From positions 124,001 through 188,000 of the forward strand of contig JAJEKV010000391.1 in assembly GCA_021234155.1 (NCBI GenBank): a stretch of 64,000 bases of DNA, read 5' to 3'. The translations under genes were made by a program, and so were the position numbers. Positions within the stretch are counted from its first letter, which is position 1. Each line of letters starts with the position of its first letter. This DNA is from Isoetes taiwanensis (lineage: Eukaryota > Streptophyta > Lycopodiopsida > Isoetales > Isoetaceae). A model generated the notes under the pieces. That model was not told the origin of the DNA and did not search any database. It saw only the letters and a list, made by a program, of their open reading frames with translations. Below, piece by piece: positions 58,653 through 64,000 of the stretch.

Positions 58653-59078
58653 ATGGAATACTGGCTCGAAGATGCGAAATTGCTTGAAATAAGAAAGATG
58701 GCGGGGGTGAATGATCCCTTTTGGATTCACCACCAGGATGGAAACCGGGGGATGAGGTGCCTGAAATGGGAGGATATATCTGTAAGGGCATGTCTCCTTC
58801 GGAAGCAGCAGAGATGCAGGAACTAAAGATAGAGATACAGGATTTGAAGAGGTAAACCCTTTCATTGTTTGACCACATGGCATATTGTAATCGTTTGTTT
58901 TTGTCACTTTGAAATGGGGAGATTCAGCAGCTATCAAGGAATCCAGAAGACTACTTAAAAGATCAGATAGAGGTTAGAGTTCTTGTTTTTCAATTAAAAT
59001 ATATGGTACATTTTGCTGACGCATCATTACTGGCAGACCATAAGAGAAATGAAAAACGAGAGAGGAAAACAATTCTGA
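58653..59078 (+). pseudogene. Coiled-coil protein gene fragment, frame broken
   Basis: Exons 58653-58851 (donor GAAGAG|GTAAAC), 58928-58972 (acceptor GATTCAG, donor ATAGAG|GTTAGA) and 59037-59078 (acceptor CTGGCAG, stop TGA). The first starts MEYWLEDAKLLEIRKMAGVN, then needs a one-base shift to continue WKPGDEVPEMGGYICKGMSP and a helical AAEMQELKIEIQDLKR. The second and third join in phase as QLSRNPEDYLKDQIE-TIREMKNERGKQF. The first-to-second junction is out of phase. Family not recognised; the end is probably a short coiled coil. It lies inside the LTR-bounded region, opposite to the element's orientation. Confidence 0.55.
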
Positions 59079-59454
59079 GATTAGAATAATTGGGAAGTAA
59101 CTTCTCCACTGCTGCTTAAACGAACTAATTTAGTCATTTCACACACATTGCCAAATAAGAATATTGGCATTTCAGACTACATCTTTGTATTGCATGCTTC
59201 GAAATATATTAAATATGTTAGATGCTAGCTTTTCTAAGCTGAGGCAATATATCGTGAAGCTCTGAGCAAATGTGTTACTGTTCCCGTCTTGCTAGGCATC
59301 TTTTACTGGTGTCGGAATCTTGTTGATCATGTTGATAGACAGAATTCCAGTTTTTTGGTTAAAGGAGAGCCTTTTCAAGTTAAATTTATGCATTCTAAGC
59401 GTTGCTACTTATGTAAAATAAATGTTAACAATTCATAGTCTTCTGTCTTTGTAG

Positions 59455-59613
59455 CCCAATCTTCGAAAGACTCCACTTCCAGGCGCGCCTGCCATTCCAT
59501 TAGATGCTCCTGTGGGACCACAAGCAAAGATTACAAAAAAGTGTTTTATGGATATTGAGATTGGCAAAGCACCACAAGGAAGAATTGTCATTGGATTATA
59601 TGGTGATTGCCAA
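59455..59613 (+). pseudogene. Cyclophilin (peptidyl-prolyl isomerase) exon
   Basis: 159 bp with acceptor CTTTGTAG and donor TGCCAA|GTATGT, open as 53 codons in phase 0. It encodes a Pro-rich lead (LRKTPLPGAPAIPLDAPVGP) and then AKITKKCFMDIEIGKAPQGR followed by IVIGLYGD, the first two beta strands of the cyclophilin fold as in plastid CYP20-2-like proteins. The rest of the domain (active-site FHR, QGGDF, the W loop) is not found in the following 600 bp, so this is a truncated copy. A 40-bp GTTTGGATTAGAGGAAGAAA tandem follows at about 59676-59745 in the intron. Confidence 0.75.
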
Positions 59614-60200
59614 GTATGTTTTTTTTTCCTGTACTGGGCACCTTTGTATTTCAAAGCTTCTATTCATGTTTGCTTTTGCGTTGTTTGGATTAGAGGAAGA
59701 AAGTGCGTTTGCTTTTGCATTGTTTGGATTAGAGGAAGAAAGTGCACTTAGAATAATTTCCAAGTTGGATGATGGTTGCTTTTTGCTGGTTGCAGATGAT
59801 TGGTGTCCATTCTCCCATCAATGTCCCACCTCACAAAAGGGATCTATGATGGTTGAACAATGCTTAACTTGAAAAGCGCCATTTTGGGAACATTTATAAG
59901 ATAGCATTTGCACCATAAAGCTGCCTACATATGCCATATGCTTATGAATGCTTGCCATGGCAAAACAGGCTTGCATTGACACCAGCACATGTTACCATAT
60001 GCACTAACATATGCATGACAATGTGCAGTTTACAATAGTTTACATGATTCTTGTATTGCAGTATTGAGATTACAGATAATGAATATAATGACTACATAAA
60101 ATGTACTCAATAATTATTTGCAATTTTGTTTGTCTTTATGTTATTATTCTTTTTAGTAATTAATATTTAGGCCCATAAAGTTTACTTATGTTTGCTTTAC
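59614..60200. other. Intron-like remainder, no further exon
   Basis: Contains the short tandem of TTTGGATTAGAGGAAGAAAG at about 59684 and 59725, then AT-rich DNA up to the inverted GGGCCC repeat. No continuation of the cyclophilin domain was found. Confidence 0.45.
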
Positions 60201-60355
60201 TTAGGGCCCGAAGGGCCCAATTTTTTTTTATAAATAACAGTCAACACACAACTACCATTAACATTATTAACACAAACCATTGCATTTAACACATTTAAAT
60301 TAAAATCCCCCTTAAACCCCCTTTGGTTTGGGTGCATATTCACAAGAGGGGTTAC
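60201..60355 (-). repeat. Dispersed repeat with GGGCCC palindromic terminus, copy 2
   Basis: Inverted relative to 8925-9075. It begins TTAGGGCCCGAAGGGCCC (60201-60218) and carries the complement of the same TTAATTTAAATTAAAATCCC-like core, ending near GGGTTAC at 60355. It sits at the right edge of the segment with host gene fragments. Confidence 0.75.
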
Positions 60356-62840
60356 ATTAGGGAGAAGTGGTGTATGATTATCTCACAGTAGAAACACGTT
60401 AAAAGGTACTATACTAGCATTGGAACCGGATTATAAATATCCAGCTTATGAAAGGGAGATCACTTTAGAAGTGTAAGTTTCGACAATGGTGGTCAAGATG
60501 TAGAATGTTGATGCTATAGAAGCTAGAAGATTAATGGCATATAACGACACAGATCCATAAACTACAAATTATAAAATTACGCATAAGTTGCATTTCGTAA
60601 CGAGGCTGACGTTCCTAAGGCATGCAATATAGATGCAAGTGTATGCATGAGTAAGACAAGAATGTAGCCATGTGGATACGCTTAATGATGTTGGTTAAAT
60701 GCATGGCCATCATGCATGATACAAGTTAAGGGAATGGATGTATCATGTCGTTGCTGAGAGCAAAGGGGAACCGACTAGAAGATTGGAGAATAGTGTGGAA
60801 CGTAGTTTCCACACAAGATCAATAGAATCGAGATCGAACTAAGCGAAGGCGAGAATAAGCGTTCTATAAGCCCGTTGGAATGGGAAATAACAATTTCTAG
60901 CATATGGCGCAATCGTCTGAAAGCGTGAAGTAAGGTGTGTTGGAGCTTTGGTGAACGATAAGTTATCTGAAGCTGACCTCCAATGAATGATGCATTAAGG
61001 AGCAAACAATATACCCACATGATAATGGTCATCCAAGGGAGAGCATGAAAGTTTTTGTGAACAATATTTCAAATATAAGGAATTTGGATGGACACTTTGA
61101 ATAACCCAAAGTGTGGAATATGAACAAGGTAGGTGCCCAATGACATCTCAACAAGGAGAATGTGCTCTGGACTTGGTAATATGTGTGTATCTTGAGGAGT
61201 AGCTCCTCGTTGATATATGCGTACTAGGACCATTTAATGATGAAGCATAACAACAAAAAGAAAGGGTATATAAGAGAACTTTTAGTTCACAACCCGTATG
61301 AATATGGAAATAATGAAGATAAGAGTTCTTATAGTAGATGTTAAACATGTCCAGTAGGAACTTAGGGTGGCATCTCTCACTGTGGAATTTGTGACTAGAG
61401 CTTGAGGATCAAGTCGAACTAGGGTTAGAGAGTCTAAAAAGTGTGGTGTCAAAACCACAACATATATATGGTACAAGATAAACGAGTTGAAAAAATATGT
61501 TTGCGACAACAAGAAGTTGAATTTTTTATGGATCCACTATGTTATTATATAGGAATGGATTAGAATTACATGAGATGAGAAGACTATAAATGGACAAACA
61601 CGTATTAGAGTTGTAGATAGTGAGGATTGTACAATACGACCGACAAGCATGAGCATAGCTATGTGGCTATGTCAAATAATCACATATGACTCTAGACTTA
61701 GGATTGGCTTACATATGTTACTATATCACATAATAACAAGGTAGTGGTCATGGATGTTGGAAGGATTTAGTAGTATCAAATACTACATTAGTGAGGATGT
61801 CAAGGATCTCGGCTGTGACATTCAGATGTATGCCATATCGGAAGATTGTAGAATATTCGTACAAGGCCAGTGAAATGTTACTTGACAAGGTTTAAAGAAT
61901 AAGTATAATCATATGCTTATTATATATGAAGATATTTGGGTTAAGTATGATCTACCAGAGATAAGCATTCAAGTTATCCCAATGTTTGGAGTTGACTATC
62001 TTAGATACACCATACTAAGGATATGAAAAGAGTTTAAGCCAGGGAAAATAGCTAGAGTAAGTCTAGCATATACGGTGATGTTACATTCAAAAACACCCCG
62101 AGGATAGTTAGAACAGAATTGAAATAACAGATAATGAAAATTTGACTCTATTCAAGGGTTGTAAATACCGATGAATTAAACCAGCATTATAAGCTGAGAG
62201 TATCTATTGGGTTTTGGGAATAACAAGACGTATAAAATATTGCGTCCAATGATGGAAGAAGAGAAGGACGGTGACTTTGCCGATTATACCTTCAGGGATA
62301 ACCGAAGGGGCCAATACATAGCAATTCCAAGTCCCAATAAGAATTATAGAGTAGACGGGGTGAGATTATATAGACCAACAATCCATATATCCTAAGAGTT
62401 ACCTTACTCATGGGGAGCAATTCCATATCCCGAGTTAGAGGTTGGAGGATCCTTTGCATTGAGATATACACCTCTTATAGATTATGACTTTAAGACTGTA
62501 AGGGGGTAAAGAATTGGATAACAATATGGCGGTGATTAACAAAGGTTGAAATATAGGGGTTTTCTATTATGAGATCGAGAGGGTTTAATGCCTTCGTCTC
62601 ATTATGAGGGAGCCAAAGATGACAACATTTGAAACCGATCAAGAGTTAAAGTTGACATGATAACTTAAGAAAATAAGTTAATTGTGACAAAGCATGGTTG
62701 ATATTGGGAACACACAGGATATTTAGCTGAAGGAGCTTTTAGAAGAGCTCTTCGACTGGGGTAGTAACCTTCGGAATTATGGCATAATTCCGTGGGGGGA
62801 ATCATAGTTTATGTAGGGGAACCATAAGGCACTAAAGTTA

Positions 62841-63694
62841 TGGTGCACATGCATCCGTACCCGACTTACCTCCCTAAATCTATATCGAGTCCAGGACGTC
62901 CCTATAGACACGTATCCTATGACCCAGGGGGAGTCAAACCCATACCCGGCCCACACGTAGTGACCGATATAAGTCTAGCATGTCAGTAGGAGTCCCAAGA
63001 ACCACGCCGGCAAGGCTCCGCCCCCACTTCACCATTTGTGACCGTGATTTGGTGCTGAACCACATCATAGCATCTACAGCCTGGTGGGCTCTTGTACACA
63101 GGCTGCATCTAATGGGATTTAAGGGGTTCTAGCTAGGAGCATATCTAATCCTAGATGGCCTTTAGGTCTCTACCCCCCGTTTACTCATACAATACAGGAG
63201 GAACAGAAAGAAAGCATTCATATCTGATACATCCATCATAATCTCATCTAGAACATAAAATAGAGAGACTAATCATCCATCTAACAAGCAAGGGTTAGTT
63301 CCTAACTAGAATCTCAAGCTAACTAAGCCTACTAACCGGTATCTGAGCTAGATCTCCCATCTCTCAGGTTCTCTATGCCTTGCTGGTTGAATAAGCTCCT
63401 CCTCCTTCTCCAATTGCCCCATTAGCCGGTTAGCCGGTTCGCCTTGCCCAATTGATTTGGGCCAGCTGGCAATTCTAAATTAGTTATCATTAACTAATTT
63501 AATACTTTAGCCTTTTTTATATTAGATTAAGCCCTAAATTTGAATTAGGGTTTAGGGTTAGGTTTCCCCCTTAATAATGAATGAGTTAACATAGCTAACT
63601 TTAGCTTATGATTAATTAATGCACCATTAATTATTCCTAGTGACATGTCAGGTATTTATACCTAAAAAGGCATATAAATATGTGGAACGTCACA
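62841..63694 (-). repeat. LTR copy 2 (5' LTR of the minus-oriented element)
   Basis: 854 bp matching 55927-56822, from TGGTGCACATGCATCC to GGAACGTCACA. Shared landmarks include GGGATTTAAGGGGTTCTAGC, CTAATCCTAGATGGCCTTTA and TAATTAATGCACCATTAATT. Relative to copy 1 it lacks the 41-bp segment and carries an extra telomere-like piece at 63530-63562. Confidence 0.8.
63530..63562 (+). repeat. Telomere-like insertion in LTR copy 2
   Basis: CCCTAAATTTGAATTAGGGT runs into TTAGGGTTAGG. It contains one CCCTAAA and two TTTAGGG or TTAGGG units and is absent from the matching place in LTR copy 1 (near 56690). Confidence 0.6.
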
Positions 63695-64000
63695 CCGTCT
63701 GCTCGGACCACTTGTGATAGCCAAGTGTCTGAATAAAGGACACAAAAGTGTCATTCGCCCGTTCCCCCTCTGGGATGTGTCATTCGCCCATTCGTCGTCT
63801 GGAATGTCCTACACCGTGAAAGCTTACATATCAACACACAACAACAATACATACAAGAATTTGTCGCAGTATGCCTTCACCGCTGCCACATGCACTTTTC
63901 AGTTTGTATGTTGAATGACAATGTTTTGTTTAGCTGCATGTACTTTTTATTTTGTACGTCTTAAATATGTGCTCAAATATATGTTATAGAATTATGAATG
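63695..64000. other. Right edge: flank of LTR copy 2
   Basis: Begins with the motif shared with 55380-55450 and continues past the window. No gene supported. If another LTR follows beyond the window, this would be a tandem LTR array. Confidence 0.4.

Larger units (their letters stand above)
56823..62840 (-). mobile_element. LTR retrotransposon interior without recognisable gag-pol
   Basis: Lies between two direct LTR copies. The left end has a gypsy-style polypurine tract on the minus strand. 56823-57830 and 60356-62840 share a purine-rich, stop-dense character and show no reverse transcriptase, integrase or gag motif on the minus strand, so the element is either non-autonomous or very old. 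No primer-binding site was recognised next to the second LTR, and the 5-base flanks outside the LTRs do not match. The middle (about 57835-60355) holds plus-strand host gene pieces with introns and the inverted GGGCCC repeat. Two independent LTR fragments flanking a host locus remain an alternative reading. Confidence 0.55.

Overview
This window looks like nuclear DNA of a land plant. It is AT-rich and repeat-rich, with long (CT)n microsatellites, short introns with GT..AG borders, telo-box and G-box promoter motifs, and plant-type mobile elements: a MULE transposase with a SWIM finger, a plant LINE, LTR elements and a pogo-like element. There is no operon structure, rRNA, convincing tRNA or CRISPR array. 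The species cannot be fixed from sequence alone. The pogo-like element and the LINE family would suit a non-seed plant (lycophyte, fern or bryophyte), but that is a guess.

Layout. 0.7-3.3 kb: AT-rich minisatellite blocks. 3.35-6.4 kb: a decayed MULE transposase gene on the minus strand, with arrays of a palindromic GGAATCAC/GTGATTCC motif on both sides. 6.9-7.8 kb: an open 285-codon minus-strand frame of unknown function. 8.9 kb: a short dispersed repeat ending in a GGGCCC palindrome, with an inverted partner at 60.2 kb. 10.8-11.1 kb: a DUF829/TMEM53-like gene fragment. 12.8-18.6 kb: a 441-bp tandem duplication, then two 5'-truncated copies of one LINE family and three CT arrays. 19.4-24 kb: an isolated exon and weak gene traces. 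24.3-30.4 kb: a 5-kb non-coding A/C-rich segment between 162-bp direct repeats, like a large retrotransposon derivative. 30.4-33.2 kb: a decayed pogo-like DDE transposon.

The right half holds the remains of host genes. At 34.0-35.2 kb is a Bin3-type RNA methyltransferase pseudogene that keeps its 5' intron. At 37.3-37.7 kb are two phase-compatible exons of an unknown plus-strand gene, and at 40.1 and 42.6 kb single minus-strand exons. At 48.6-48.8 kb is a minus-strand first exon behind a telo-box promoter, and at 51.8-52.7 kb a minus-strand gene with a clean 68-bp intron. At 49-49.8 kb two diverged, oppositely oriented copies of a sequence each carry a 41-nt stem-loop with compensated stem changes.

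55.4-63.7 kb is organised as a minus-oriented LTR element: 896-bp and 854-bp LTRs with a polypurine tract. Its interior has no recognisable gag-pol. Instead it contains plus-strand host gene pieces, a coiled-coil protein and a cyclophilin exon, next to the inverted GGGCCC repeat. Most coding signals in the window are broken or partial; the least damaged are at 6948-7805, 37265-37733, 48629-48845 and 51802-52601. No set of genes here forms a visible pathway.
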